A stretch of 64,000 nt of DNA from Puccinia triticina (GCF_026914185.1 NC_070569.1:248001-312000), one strand, 5' to 3'. Positions 1 to 10,885 are shown, counted from the first letter of the stretch. The notes: generated by a model not told the origin, from the sequence alone. Made by a program: numbers and translations.

Positions 1-444
1 CTTCCCCATTTGTATATTCCTTTATTCCCATAGCCAGAGAACTCCTCATTGTCTGTGCTCATCCTTCCTTCATATAAGAACTGTCCTTCCCCCCTCACTT
101 GTACCTTATGCAGAATATATAGATAATTTTAGATACAGAAATTATAAGTGCCCATTCTCATCAACCCATTGCCATTGAACCATTGCCCATTGCTTCCCCC
201 CCCCTTTCAACCATTGCTCCAACTCTCTTACCCTCAGTAGTCAGTAGTTAAGCTCATAGTACTAGCTCCTAAGATCAAGCAGAAATCAGCCACACCTTTT
301 CTTCTTTTTCTTAGTGTTACTCTAATCCCCTCAGCATTAGTCAGGAAGGCAGCCTCATCAGCACCCTTGCATAGCTTACATTAGTACTAGTGTTGCTATC
401 CATTTCCCTTCCAAGCTCTATTCTCCCCTTTGAGTAGTTCCACA
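1..444 (+). repeat. 5' LTR of element A, 3' portion
   Basis: This is the 3' 444 bases of the LTR, cut by the window edge. It matches 12187-12630 and ends in TTCCACA at 444. A candidate primer-binding site follows at 447 (TGGTGTCCCAACAGTGG, starting with the TGG that pairs with a tRNA CCA end); the tRNA was not identified. Confidence 0.88.
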
Positions 445-670
445 AGTGGTGTCCCAACAGTGGCCTTTCTATACTTCAGATATCTTCAGCTCTAGTAACA
501 CTCTTACCATCAGCTACATACTACTTTTACCTACACATCCTCATACTCCTTTCTTTATAAATCAACCTCCTGCTTTTAGAATCAACTTCAACCAACAATA
601 ACACTATCAGCATCTCCATTATCAACCTTCAACACCCTTCAGGTTTAGATTCAACTTACCTGCCTCAATC

Positions 671-2488
671 ATGTCTTCCCAAGGATCTCCCAACACCAAT
701 GTTGCTCCCAGTCTTTACCCTCCAGTGGATCCTTCCAGTAATGCTGCAGTTCAGGACTCCACCACTTCCAATGCTGGTCAGACTCAGGTTCCTCCTACTG
801 GTCCAGGTTACCAACCTTCTTCTACTGGTCCAGGTCCACAGGCTTCTTCCAATGCTCCAGATCCTCAGGTTTCTTCTACTCCACAAGTCAACTCCAGTTC
901 TTACAGACCTCCATTTGGACCTCAGACTTCTGGTATCCCTAGATACACAGGATGTAGAGATACCAATCAGCCTTCAGAAGATTCAGAAGATTTAGAGGCA
1001 CCTCCACCCCGTTTTCCCAGGTTCCAGAGCCAAAGGGACGACTCAACACACTCCACCAGGTCCAACACTCACTTTTTAAATAAAGAACCAGCTATGCCTA
1101 GGTATCAGGATCCTGTCAGCAGAGGAGTAAAGATCAAACCCATGGACAAAGAGCTCTTCTTTGATGGAACCAACATGCCTGTGGAGAAATTCATTAGAAG
1201 GTATGAAAGTGCTGGAAGAGATGATGGTGCTAACTCTAAGGAACTGGCTGGACAAATCATTGCTTTCATCAAAGGGTTGGACCTTAAGGATGAAGTGGAA
1301 GACATGTCAGGCCATGAAAACTTGGATTGGGAAACCCTGAAGAAACAGCTACTCACCAGATTTGGAACCTCTCAGCCATTGGTCAGATATACCAGGGAGG
1401 ATCTCAGGAAACTAGTCTACAAATCAGCTCAGGATGGAGGAATCAGCACCTTGGAAACCTTCAACACATTCAGAAACAAGTTTGAAACCATCACTCACTA
1501 CTTGGTAAGAATGGGGTACAGTACCAGCCTGGAGGAATTCAGACACCTTCTTTTGGAAACTCTTCACAAGGATCTGGATCAAAGGGTTACTAGGAGCTTG
1601 ATGAAGGACAATCAAATGCTAGCCTCAAAGGATGGAGGTGATATCTTGCCAGACACTGAAACTCTTCTTACCTAAATTCACCAGGAAGTTTACTCAAGAT
1701 CAGTGGTCAACAGAAGGACTAAATGGAGGGCAGAAGAGAAATTCACTTTGGACAACTCACCTAGGACCTCCAAACCCACACCTGCTACTCAGGGAGCTGC
1801 CCCTACTGCTTCTACTTCTCTGGACAAACAAGTGGAACTCCTTACCAAACAACTTGCATCTCTCACTGCTGGCAAAGGACTACCTCCCCACATGGACAAA
1901 CCTGCTAGGACCTGGCCATTCAAATGCTATTATTTTCATCAGGAAACCCATGGAACCAACAGCTGCTCTCAACTTGCCCAGGACATGTCTAGTGGTGCTG
2001 TTATCAAGGATGGCAGACAAATCAGTTATTCCCTGGATTCCAAGCAGACCAATCAGAACCCCAGTGGAAGAGTACTCTAAAACTAAGCTCACATCTTCTT
2101 TTGGCCAACTAGAGGAGGACCCAGTCTATTATCAAACCCATAGTTATGAAGCAGACCTTGGAAAGAGGACCAGAAACAACTCTAAGGATCAGGATGAAGA
2201 GGAATCAGCCAAGTCAGACAAAAGGATCAGGAAGGAGAAACAGGACCTAATGGACATGGATACAGAGGACTTACTTCACATGACACAGCCCCCCACTCCT
2301 AGTGCTTCCAAATCCCCTACTTCAAAAGGCTCCCCTCAGGTCAGATTCCAGGATAAGGACAAGGATTCAACCACTGCACCTAAGGACAAACCAGTTAAGA
2401 AAACCTATTTGGAAAAGACTTTGGCCAAGGAGTACCCAGGAATTGAAGAGGAAGTGGCTAGTAGGATGTTGACTGCAGGAAAGATGGA
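671..2488 (+). pseudogene. gag of element A, disrupted
   Basis: The ATG at 671 opens a Pro/Ser/Thr-rich N-terminus followed by a helical Gag-like domain (about residues 155-330). The frame meets TAA at 1673 but continues in the same frame after it (1676-2080). It then must shift frame near 2055-2080 to follow the Lys/Glu-rich tail that runs to 2488, where solo LTR C1 interrupts it. The nucleic-acid-binding knuckle at about 1922-1963 reads CYYFHQETHGTNSC: spacing fits CX2CX4HX4C but the second Cys is Phe (TTT). A stop, a frameshift and a lost zinc ligand indicate a non-functional gag, although a programmed readthrough cannot be excluded from one copy. Confidence 0.75.
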
Positions 2489-2493
2489 GTTGG

Positions 2494-3317
2494 TGTCAGC
2501 CTTAGAGTCAACACAGCTGACCTAAAAGCTGCCTTTTCTACCTTTTTACATATGAATTACTTCATATCTTTTTCATCTTAAGAGATAACTTTGTTTTGAC
2601 TTCATATTCTGTTTTCCCATGCAATTTTAACCCTAGTTACAACTTATCACTTCTTTGTAACTCTACTCCTTCCCTGAGTTCTTGAGTTATGGCGCGCATG
2701 CGCAGTTGTGACGTGGCAGCGCTACCAGGTGTGCCAACCACTTGTACATATGTAATTATGTAAGCAAACTCTGAAAATTTTCGAAGTCAGGATCCCCCAC
2801 AGCCTGAGGAGGATCTACAGACTTCAGCACACCAGAACCATACCCCAGAGACACCCAGGATCACTAACCAGAGGCCACTTCACTCCCAGTATCACCACAG
2901 GATATTGACAGTAAGTACCCTCTTCTACTGACCTTTTTTATCTCAGAGGAAACTCTGTTGCTCTTGACTGCTCTCTCCCTGCTTCTGTTTCTCTCTTCTG
3001 CTTCAAAAGATCTATAGGTTATCTCTTGTTAAGACCTTTGAAACCAGAGCAGAGTAGTCATCCTACTTCTGAATCCCACCACCGTTTCCTTGGTGTGAGT
3101 GGAGACTGTTGCATCTCTAGCACAGTTGGCAGCCTACTTTTCTAGGTAGAGCTTGGCCCATATTAAATCAAAACTCAAAAGATCAAGTTTCTCTCTTCTC
3201 AGTTTCTCTCTTCTATTTCTCTTCTCCTCACTGCTTGTATTTCTTTATCCCCAGAAATTCAACCAGTGTCCCCCTTTTCTTTGTGTCCTGTTGTCACATA
3301 AGAGACTCAGGCTCACA
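2494..3317 (+). mobile_element. solo LTR C1 (related to LTR of element B), target duplication GTTGG
   Basis: 824 bp beginning TGTCAGCC and ending GGCTCACA, flanked by GTTGG at 2489-2493 and 3318-3322. Removing it with one duplication joins the gag-pol frame of element A exactly. It is clearly related to the solo LTR at 45708-46537 (opposite orientation) and more distantly to the 968-bp LTRs of element B: all share the start TGTCAGCCTTAGAGTC, a GCGCGC...TGACGT block and the TACATATGTA palindrome. It is a solo LTR left by LTR-LTR recombination. Confidence 0.9.
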
Positions 3318-3322
3318 GTTGG

Positions 3323-5380
3323 CCTTTGGAGAAATCTTTGCTATATCACCAGGAGTTACTGACTGTATTAGGAAGAAGATAACCAACAGAAGGGTCCCAT
3401 TGGATGGTGTCAAATCAGCAAACTTCACAGACATGGAGGATGGAGAAGAACCAGTACAGGAGCAACCCACTACTCACTACTCCTGCCCCCTTGGATAAAT
3501 CACCATCACTATTGGAGGAGAGAAACATCAAGCACTCTTGGATACTGGCTCTATGGTCAACATTATTCCTGAAACTCTTGCACATAATGTCAGCCTGCGT
3601 GATGCCAAGGACAATAATCCTTCTAGCTACACGAGCTGCAAAGTGAAATACTAGAGTTTTAAGGACTCTGGGGATGATATCCAAGGCTTTGGAGAGGTTG
3701 TGTGGCGTAAAAAATAGAGAAATAGTAGTTTAATTATATTAATAAAATTAATATAATTAAAATAAGAGGGGCCTGCAAGCAGGGGTGGTTTAGATCCCTC
3801 TAAGGTATCGTGCAAAAGCAGAAGATTTAGGTACCTGTTAGTACTGGGGCCTGCAAGCAGGGGTGGTTTAGATCCCAGCAAGAATGAAGCGGAGAATCTC
3901 AAGAGAAAGGGGTTAAACTTACTAGAATTAAGCCCTTAAAGTCTTGAGGTTATTCAGGGGAGAATCTGAGCAGATTCAGACGAAGGAATTGAGCTAAAGT
4001 CAGCAACTAAGGATCTTACCAGGCAGAGAACAGGTGTTGAGCACGTGTTGGAAGCGGGTAATGATCAGAGTAGGTGTAATAGCATGAGGGAGGGTCTTTG
4101 GAGCGCACAGAGGGCCCTTTAAATGGTCATGAAAGCCCTCAGGGAGCGCTCAGGGAGCCATATAGCTGCTGGCCAACTTGTGGGCGTAATTCTGGCTCAA
4201 TTTGGCGGTTGGCCAACTTGTGGGCGTGATTTTAGACCAATTTGGCAACGCTACAGGAGGACTATTCCTTTTTGGGGCGTGCAAATGGCTGCAAAAGTAA
4301 TATTTGGCCGTATCAGGACTAGTCTAAAACACTTCTAACTAGTAGGAGTTGTTACGTGTGTCCTATCTTCTAGATTGGGCCACTTATGATGCTCCTGTAT
4401 CATAATTAGTCTGAAACACATGGTAATTGTTTCAGGCTAATTTACAGGTTACATAATAGTAATTACTGTTTGGGACATGCAGACTGTCACGTGTGGCCAA
4501 TTTTTCTGCTTTGGTCTACATAATGACATCACATGTACCAATTGGTTGGTACTTCTTATCTTTGTGCGTCAAGAATGTTTTATTTACATCATTACATATG
4601 TAATGGAACATTCTAGGCGCTCATGGGACTCAGAAGTTGTCATGTCTTCATAGTATGGCGTGATCATGGCCTTTTTGGGTGTCTGTGGCGCTTACAAGCA
4701 TATGTACATGAGCATATAAGCATGAGCGCTACCTTATCCGTGGTAACTGGGTATATTTTCATGTGTAATTTACACAGGGAAGGAGTAAGAGTTTAGGGTA
4801 CGTTGCAGTGAGGTACCCTAGTTTATTTTAGGCGTAGATTAGGAATCTGAAGTAATATTCTACAATTTACATATGTAAGAGTGCGTAATAATGTCTCTTT
4901 CATAGGTAATATTTATACTTTTTATAGTGTTACATATGTAGGAGATTAGTAATAATGTCTCTAACATATGTAACAATTTTATTATTTTTCTGTGATATTA
5001 TGTCACGGTGGCTCTGACATAGTAGCCAGCTGACACATAAACTTGGATTAGTACTCACTGCTAAATCTATGAAGCTCAAAGGAATTGGAGGTCACCTTAC
5101 GGATATACCTGGGATTGCTGAAGATGTGGAGGTAACCATTGGGAAAGTAGTCAGGACAGTTCATTTCTGGGTAGCCAAAGGACCAGTTCAGATGATTATT
5201 GGAAAGCCTTTCTTGATGGATGTCTCAGCTAACATCAACTACAATGGAGCCAGAGGAGAATCACCTTCAATCATGGATTCAGCTGGTCAGACTTTTTTGG
5301 TTCCAATCATACTCCCCAGTAATCAGAAGTGGGAAACCAGCATACCTTCCAATTCTGGACTGTTAAATTTTTTAGATTGA
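3323..5380 (+). pseudogene. gag-protease junction of element A, split by a solo LTR
   Basis: The element A frame resumes at 3323 after solo LTR C1. It has an in-frame TAA at 3496-3498, then reads an aspartic protease active-site motif (LLDTGSMVNIIPE, about 3535-3573). Solo LTR M (3588-5035) interrupts it six residues later, and the protease continues from 5041 through a flap/hydrophobic segment and GKPFLMD. The frame closes with TGA at 5378-5380, and the reverse transcriptase continues in another frame, overlapping from 5329. A T-run near 5366 is a plausible slippage or mutation site. The DTG catalytic triad is intact, but the stop and insertion prevent expression of a full protease from this copy. 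Confidence 0.8.
3588..5035. mobile_element. solo LTR M, target duplication CATAA
   Basis: 1448 bp starting TGTCAGCC and ending CAGCTGACA, with terminal inverted repeat TGTCAG/CTGACA, flanked by CATAA at 3583-3587 and 5036-5040. Its removal restores the protease frame of element A. Inside are a roughly 30-bp direct repeat (3768 and 3847 regions), an AT palindrome around 3728-3760, and four copies of the palindromic core ACATATGT between 4590 and 4975. No coding capacity was seen. The LTR family differs from those of A, B and C. Confidence 0.88.
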
Positions 5381-8300
5381 GACCAGGTTTTCAGTTCCCT
5401 TCCCTTACAACTGCAACCCTGGAAAACAACCAAAAGCAACAAACTGTAGACACTCATTCAGCAAAATATAAATCAACTCTAAAAAAAATAAAACCAGTAA
5501 ACCAACCAATGCCATTATCTCTCAATCCCCCATTATCAAGGCCACCACTCTCCAGAGATCCTTACCTCACTCCTTTGAGCCCATTTCCTCCACCATTCAC
5601 TCCTACCTCTAAGATTACTCAAGAAAGGCTGGACCTCATCAACTTTGGACCTCCTGGATGGCTCTCTCCTCAAGAATATCTCCTGCTGGTATGGGTAATT
5701 GTGATTAGACAAGGTGCTTTGGCTTTTGTGGAAACAGAAAGAGGCCTTCTTAAACACACCTATGGACAGCCTTATATTATTCCAGTCATTCCCCATGAAC
5801 CTTGGCAACAGAAACCAATTCCAATTCCTGCACCCATCAAGGACCAGGTTATAGAATTGGTAAGGGAAAGACTCAGCACTGGCCTCTATGAACAATCCTT
5901 TTCCAGTTATTCCAGCCCTATATTTTGTGTAAAGAAGCAGGATGGTAAGCTCAGAATTGTACATGACCTTCAGAAACTCAACAAAGTCACCATTAAGGAC
6001 GCTGGACTACCACCAAAGACAGAGGAACTCATTGAATCATTCACTGGAAGGGCTTGCTATGGACTAGGTGATATTATGGGAGGATATGATGAAAGAGAAT
6101 TAGCTCCAGAATCCAGACCTTTGACCACCTTTGAAACACCCCTTGGAAGATTTCAACTTACCAGATTACCCCAAGGAGCCACCAATTCAGTTGCAGTTTA
6201 CCAGGCCCAAATGATGTGGATACTCCAGGATGAACTACCTCAACATATGGGAATCTTTGTGGATGATGGAGGTATAAAAGGACCAACCTCTGACTACAAT
6301 GAAGAAACTCTAAAGGACAACCCCCAGATTAGAAGATTTATCTATGAATATGCCATTACTCTGGAAAGGATTCTTTTCAGGATTGAAGAAGCTGGAATCA
6401 CCATCTCTGGGAAGAAATTTGCTTGCTGTGTACCTGTTCTGGATCTGGTTGGCCATGTGGTTTGTAAGGAAGGCAGAAGGATATCCATCAAGAAGCTCAA
6501 CAAAATTGAAACCTGGCCAATTCCCACCACTCCTTCAGATGTCAGAGGATTCCTAGGTATCTGTGTATATGTTAGAATGTTCATTAAAAATTACTCAACC
6601 CTCACTGCTCCACTCAGAAGACTCACCAGGAAGGACTCCTCTTGGGATTGGACTGAAGATTGCCAGGATGCCTTTGAGGACCTTAAAAGGATTGTTGGAA
6701 CTGATATCACCCTAAAGAAATTGGACTATGGACCTGATGCTGGCTTAATCAAACTCTCAGTGGACTCCAGTGTTATTGCTGCAGGTGCTGTTCTTACTCA
6801 ACAGGATTCTGACGGATTGGATAGGCCTGTGTTATATGAGTCATCAGTCTTTTCACCCAGGGAATCAAAGTACTCACAATCCAAATTAGAACTCTGTGGT
6901 GTTGCCAATATCCTCAAGAAACTTCAAACCAAACTGTGGGGCCAACATTTTCAACTCAGAGTGGATGCCCAGTGCCTTATTGGAATGATCAACAACCCTT
7001 CACTTCCCAATGCCCCTATGAACAGATGGATTGGATTTATTCAGTTATTCTCCTATGACCTTGTTCATACTCCTGGAAAAACTTTCACCTTACCTGATGG
7101 ACTTTCAAGAAGACCCCCTGATTCTGATGAAGATGATTTTCCTAGCTTTGATGAAGATGAAACCTGGATCAAACCTCACCCTGGATTTGGAACTAAACAT
7201 TCTTCTTTTGGCCTGCTTCTGGGGACATCAGCTAAGTTGGGGGAGGGGGTAAGTAACTTGCAGCAAGGAATTTGGAAGCACCTCCAGGAATACCTTTCAA
7301 CCATGAACAAACCTCCAGGATGCAGCAGCCTGGAATTCAAGCAAATTTTGCATAAATCAGCCAACTTCTTCCTTTCCAATGGAGTCTTGCACAGGATCAA
7401 CAAACCATTCTCCCAGATAGTAGTCACCTCTCCTTCAGCTCAGAAATCCATCCTCAATTCCCTTCATGAATCCTTAGGCCAAAGAGGCATTGCTGAAACC
7501 TACAGAAGGATTGAACTCAGATTTTGGTGGCCAGGTCTCAAGAGAGGTGTTACCAAGTGGGTCCAGTCTTGTGAAACTTGCCAGAAGAGGAGTTCAAAAT
7601 TGCCAATGGAACCCAAGAAACCTACAGGAGCAGCAACCATCTTTGGAAGAGTCAGTTTGGATACAGTTCACATCAAAGCTGGCAAATGGAAGTACCTGGT
7701 AATTGCAAGAGATGACCTTTCTGGATGGGTAGAGGCAGTTGGACTAGAAAAGATTCAGGCAAAGAAAATCTCTCAGTGGTTCTTGGAAAACTGGATCTAC
7801 AGATATGGAGCCCCTTGGTCAGTCACAGTGGATGGAGGCTCTGAATTTGGACAGCAATTTCAAAAATCCCTTCTGGAATCTGGAATCAAAATCAAAGTCA
7901 CCACTCCTTATTATCCTGAAGCAAATGGTATGGTAGAAAGAGGACATCAGGCAATTAAGGATACCTTGGTCAAGCTCTGTGGAAAAGAAGGCAAGAAGTG
8001 GAGGAATTATTTACCTTTAGTTTTATTTGCAGACAGAATTTCCACCAAGAGATCAACTGGGTACTCACCTTATGAACTAGTTCTTGGACAGCCCCCCATC
8101 TTACCCATTGATTTAGAATTGGAAACCTTCTTTGGAGTGGATTGGTCAAAGGTAGAATCAACTCAGGATCTTTTATTGGCTAGGACTCAGCAGCTTGAAA
8201 ACAGGGATACCATCTTGCAGCAAGCACACCAGCAGCTCATGGATTCCAGGAAGAACTCTGTGGACTATTGGAACAAGAAGAAAACATCAAGGCAGCCACT

Positions 8301-8499
8301 AAAGAAAGGTCAATTAGTAGTAGTGTATAACAAATCTTTGGACTCTCAGTTTGGCAAGCTCATTGAAAATAAATGGAATGGCCCTTACAGAATCAAGGCT
8401 CAAAATCCAGGAGGATCTTACATCTTGGAAGAATTGGATGGCACAGAATTGGCCAGAAGGTTTGCTGCAACTCATGTCAAGGAATACCACTCCAGGTAA
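5329..8499 (+). CDS. pol polyprotein of element A (reverse transcriptase, RNase H, integrase)
   Basis: An open frame of 1056 codons that begins with GTG, so it has no ATG of its own and is the continuation of gag-protease after a frame change. Order: reverse transcriptase (about residues 180-420) with catalytic FVDDG near 6257; RNase H (about 485-600) starting LSVDSS; zinc-binding and catalytic integrase (about 700-920). The integrase core carries the acidic triad in SLDTVH, VDGGSEFG and EANGMVERGH. The zinc finger reads HESLGQRG...CETC, with Gln where the second His is expected. No chromodomain was seen at the C-terminus, which ends HVKEYHSR. It is open throughout despite the broken gag upstream; integrase activity is doubtful because of the His loss. 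Confidence 0.85.
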   Translation: MGNQHTFQFWTVKFFRLRPGFQFPSLTTATLENNQKQQTVDTHSAKYKSTLKKIKPVNQPMPLSLNPPLSRPPLSRDPYLTPLSPFPPPFTPTSKITQERLDLINFGPPGWLSPQEYLLLVWVIVIRQGALAFVETERGLLKHTYGQPYIIPVIPHEPWQQKPIPIPAPIKDQVIELVRERLSTGLYEQSFSSYSSPIFCVKKQDGKLRIVHDLQKLNKVTIKDAGLPPKTEELIESFTGRACYGLGDIMGGYDERELAPESRPLTTFETPLGRFQLTRLPQGATNSVAVYQAQMMWILQDELPQHMGIFVDDGGIKGPTSDYNEETLKDNPQIRRFIYEYAITLERILFRIEEAGITISGKKFACCVPVLDLVGHVVCKEGRRISIKKLNKIETWPIPTTPSDVRGFLGICVYVRMFIKNYSTLTAPLRRLTRKDSSWDWTEDCQDAFEDLKRIVGTDITLKKLDYGPDAGLIKLSVDSSVIAAGAVLTQQDSDGLDRPVLYESSVFSPRESKYSQSKLELCGVANILKKLQTKLWGQHFQLRVDAQCLIGMINNPSLPNAPMNRWIGFIQLFSYDLVHTPGKTFTLPDGLSRRPPDSDEDDFPSFDEDETWIKPHPGFGTKHSSFGLLLGTSAKLGEGVSNLQQGIWKHLQEYLSTMNKPPGCSSLEFKQILHKSANFFLSNGVLHRINKPFSQIVVTSPSAQKSILNSLHESLGQRGIAETYRRIELRFWWPGLKRGVTKWVQSCETCQKRSSKLPMEPKKPTGAATIFGRVSLDTVHIKAGKWKYLVIARDDLSGWVEAVGLEKIQAKKISQWFLENWIYRYGAPWSVTVDGGSEFGQQFQKSLLESGIKIKVTTPYYPEANGMVERGHQAIKDTLVKLCGKEGKKWRNYLPLVLFADRISTKRSTGYSPYELVLGQPPILPIDLELETFFGVDWSKVESTQDLLLARTQQLENRDTILQQAHQQLMDSRKNSVDYWNKKKTSRQPLKKGQLVVVYNKSLDSQFGKLIENKWNGPYRIKAQNPGGSYILEELDGTELARRFAATHVKEYHSR

Positions 8500-8669
8500 A
8501 AAAAACAATAAATAAGGAATAATCAATTCATTTCTCTTCTCTTTTCTCTTTCTCAACTTCTTACACAATAACATAAAAACAAAATAAAATCAAATCTATA
8601 AAAAAATCAGAAATAAATCAATAAAAATCAGTTTCAAACACTCTCAAATAAAATAACTAAATATAAAAA
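8500..8669 (+). other. AT-rich spacer after pol of element A
   Basis: A-rich sequence between the pol stop and the end of the antisense gene. No coding signal or clear repeat was seen. Confidence 0.5.
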
Positions 8670-9440
8670 TCAAAAGCTCACCTCTTCTTCTTTTATCACT
8701 ACATCACCTTCTTCCATTTCACTTTCCTCCTTCTCCTTCTCCTTCTCTTTTCCCTTCTCCTTATCTAAAAATAAAAATCAAAAGACAAACAAAGAAAATT
8801 TAAGCATAACCTTAGTAGAATAAAAAATAGAACTTACCCTCAGCTCTTATCCTCTCCATTTCTGCTTCTACCCTCCAACCATCTTCCTCCTCTTCCACTT
8901 GGTCCCTCACCCTTAACAACTCCAGGGCATTCCTTTCTTCAGTTTCCGCTACCATGGCATCTATTATAGAATGAGTATCCATCTAGCAAATTGAAATAGA
9001 AGCAGGGATTAAAGTATTAGTATTATAGTCAATCTTTTTCTTCTAGTTTTTTTTTCCGTTATATACATACAGAATCCACTCGACATACATGTGCAAAGGC
9101 GTCGTGAAACCGGCTGTATAACCTGAGACGGGTGTTTCGAGCCGCTACTGGGTCGTCGAAGTCCTCACGAGCAAAGGCGAGGAGTCCCTGCTGGATAAAA
9201 TGGCTAAGCATCCACTTCTTTTGGTTTAAAGCTATCTCTTGAGAAAGCATTGTATGCGGGAACGTTGTTGACAAACGAATGCGCTCGTCGGACAGAAAAC
9301 GGGAATTCGTGCGCTGGTCTAATTACGGCTTCTTTGTCGAGCTGCGAAGAGGAAATGGACGTGTTGGAAGAATAATCAATTGAGTTTTCGGTGTTATCTT
9401 TTGGCGACGATGGTGTGGACATAGCGCTGGACGAAATCAT
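8670..9440 (-). CDS. spliced antisense gene inside element A, function unknown
   Basis: Minus-strand reading gives at least three exons with good splice sites. One exon ends at 9089 (HDAFAH, then GTATGT). The next is 8982-8838, after TTTGCTAG and before GGTAAGTT, with a branch-like ACTAATAC in the intron before it. The last is 8764-8670, after TTTTTAG and ending TGA. The joined frame is consistent across both introns. The first exon holds a helical stretch (LSQEIALNQKKWMLSHFIQQ onward); the middle is Glu-rich; the last is Lys/Glu-rich and low-complexity. The start is uncertain: an ATG at 9440 is in a different frame, so a frameshift or further intron near 9320 is needed. It is probably a host gene captured by the element, or an element accessory gene. 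No domain recognised. Confidence 0.5.
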
Positions 9441-9734
9441 TGTGGATGATGTAGGAAGATAACGGGAATGTCCCTTCGGCCGACAACCTGGACCTTATAG
9501 ATACCACTTCCTACTCATATTATGACGTCACTAGGGACGCCTTCACCGCTCAGAATCTTGTTGCGCGGATTCTCTTTCATTTTCTTAATATTGACTCTGG
9601 TGTTTGACCCAGTTTAATTAATTCTTGGAACGCTTTCACGTCATTCTTTCCGCCTGCAAACTTTTTCAATCGATTGGCCAGCGTCAGGAGTCTAATTGGA
9701 CAGCTCCTTGGCGCTACCTTAAAGTTATTTCATT
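9441..9734. promoter_or_regulatory. CpG-containing spacer between divergent reading frames
   Basis: Lies between the antisense gene (start region 9440) and the plus-strand frame at 9735. It has many CpG sites, a TGACGTCA palindrome at about 9522 (a classic bZIP/CRE-type site) and a CAAT-like segment. A shared promoter is inferred only from position and composition. Confidence 0.25.
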
Positions 9735-9977
9735 ATGTATTCATCTTCTTTCAACTCTTATACAATGAAAACCGCGGAAAATTATAATGATGCTTTGAAC
9801 GGCTCCAACAACCATTCGGCCGGCCACAAAATTAACATTCCCGGTTTCAGGTTTGATCTTTCCGATCTTGCCTTTCATCTGAACTCGGTTCTAGACGATT
9901 CTATCGAGCTGTTTAGAAGATATAACCCCTCAAAGTTTCCCAAGGATTTACGCGGCCCCGCGGGTGCCATTCATTAA
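9735..9977 (+). CDS. small ORF, 80 codons, unknown
   Basis: ATG at 9735 to TAA at 9975-9977 inside element A. The protein has a Ser/Tyr/Asn-rich start and then a helical segment (FDLSDLAFHLNSVLDDSIEL). The matching stretch of DNA is repeated in diverged form at about 10157-10330, which suggests a duplicated unit, but the second copy does not keep the same frame. Composition is CpG-rich like the antisense gene and unlike the rest of element A. No family was recognised; it may be a first exon or chance. Confidence 0.3.
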   Translation: MYSSSFNSYTMKTAENYNDALNGSNNHSAGHKINIPGFRFDLSDLAFHLNSVLDDSIELFRRYNPSKFPKDLRGPAGAIH

Positions 9978-10550
9978 ACGTTTACGGCGACCTATCGGCC
10001 AAAAGGAATCTCAATATTAATCTATTCTACTTTCATCTCCTCGTCCCTGCCTTTCAAATAAGATCGTAATTAGAGAATTTCATTGACGGGTTTTGGAGTT
10101 ATAGGCGAAGGAAGATGGTCTCTTAAATTGCACGGCATTCCTACTACGCGCGCCCGCGGATTTCGCTTGGATCTTTAACTGGCCCTACACAATCGATACT
10201 CAACCCTTAAAAATAACCAGTATATACGATTTTAATCTGCAGAATCGGCTCTTTCGAATGAACTCGGTCTCGAAGATTTTCATCAAGCCGTTCCGAAGAT
10301 ACAGGCCGGCCGTTTCCTTCTTTTTTCCGACGTTCTGCATGCGCGCCTCCCGCATGGAGCCCCCGCTCAGACAACAGGACCCCTCTTTCAACAGCACATG
10401 CGTATGGACCTAGGTTCCATTCCCCATCTGGACAAAAATCAAAGCTTTTTTGACGAAATGGTGAACTCCAAGGTGGCCAGCACTGAACATGAAGAATCAA
10501 TCATTCCCTGCCATCATGAATTCTGGATTCCTGCCACATGATCCATTCAT
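9978..10550 (+). other. CpG-rich segment with a diverged partial duplicate of 9840-9970
   Basis: The stretch around 10157-10330 aligns by eye with 9843-9970, sharing for example TGAACTCGGT at 9880 and 10259. A possible 3' splice site (TTTTAATCTGCAG, about 10230-10242) precedes a frame that stays open to about 10542. Not assigned to any known gene. Confidence 0.35.
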
Positions 10551-10554
10551 TCTA

Positions 10555-10885
10555 AAACATCAATCATTCTTCTCCATCACGAAGGAGGAGCATGAATCAT
10601 TCATTCTCCTAAATCATTCTTCTCCATCATCAATTATCATGATCAATCATTCATTCTCCTAAATAATTCTTCTCCATCATCAATTATCATCATCATTTAT
10701 TCATTCTCCTAAATCATTCTTCTCCATCATCAATTATCATGATCAATCATTCATTCTCCTAAATCATTCTTCTCCATCATCAATTATCATGATCAATCAT
10801 TCATTCTCCTAAATCATTCTTCTCCATCATCAATTATCATCATCATTCATTCATTCTCCTAAATCATTCTTCTCCACCATCATGA
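10555..10885 (+). repeat. tandem array, 50-bp unit, about 6 copies
   Basis: Period 50 is seen by recurrence of TTCTCCATCATCAATTATCA at 50-base steps (10619, 10669, 10719 and onward). Units vary by a few substitutions. Rich in TCATTC. Lies in the 3' non-coding part of element A. Confidence 0.85.

Noticed and set aside
5536..5964. Antisense frame of 142 codons under pol of element A
   Set aside because: It is a shadow of the reverse transcriptase frame with no independent coding signal.
10555..10885. Regular repeats that could be mistaken for a CRISPR array
   Set aside because: Units are directly tandem with no unique spacers, in a eukaryotic retroelement.
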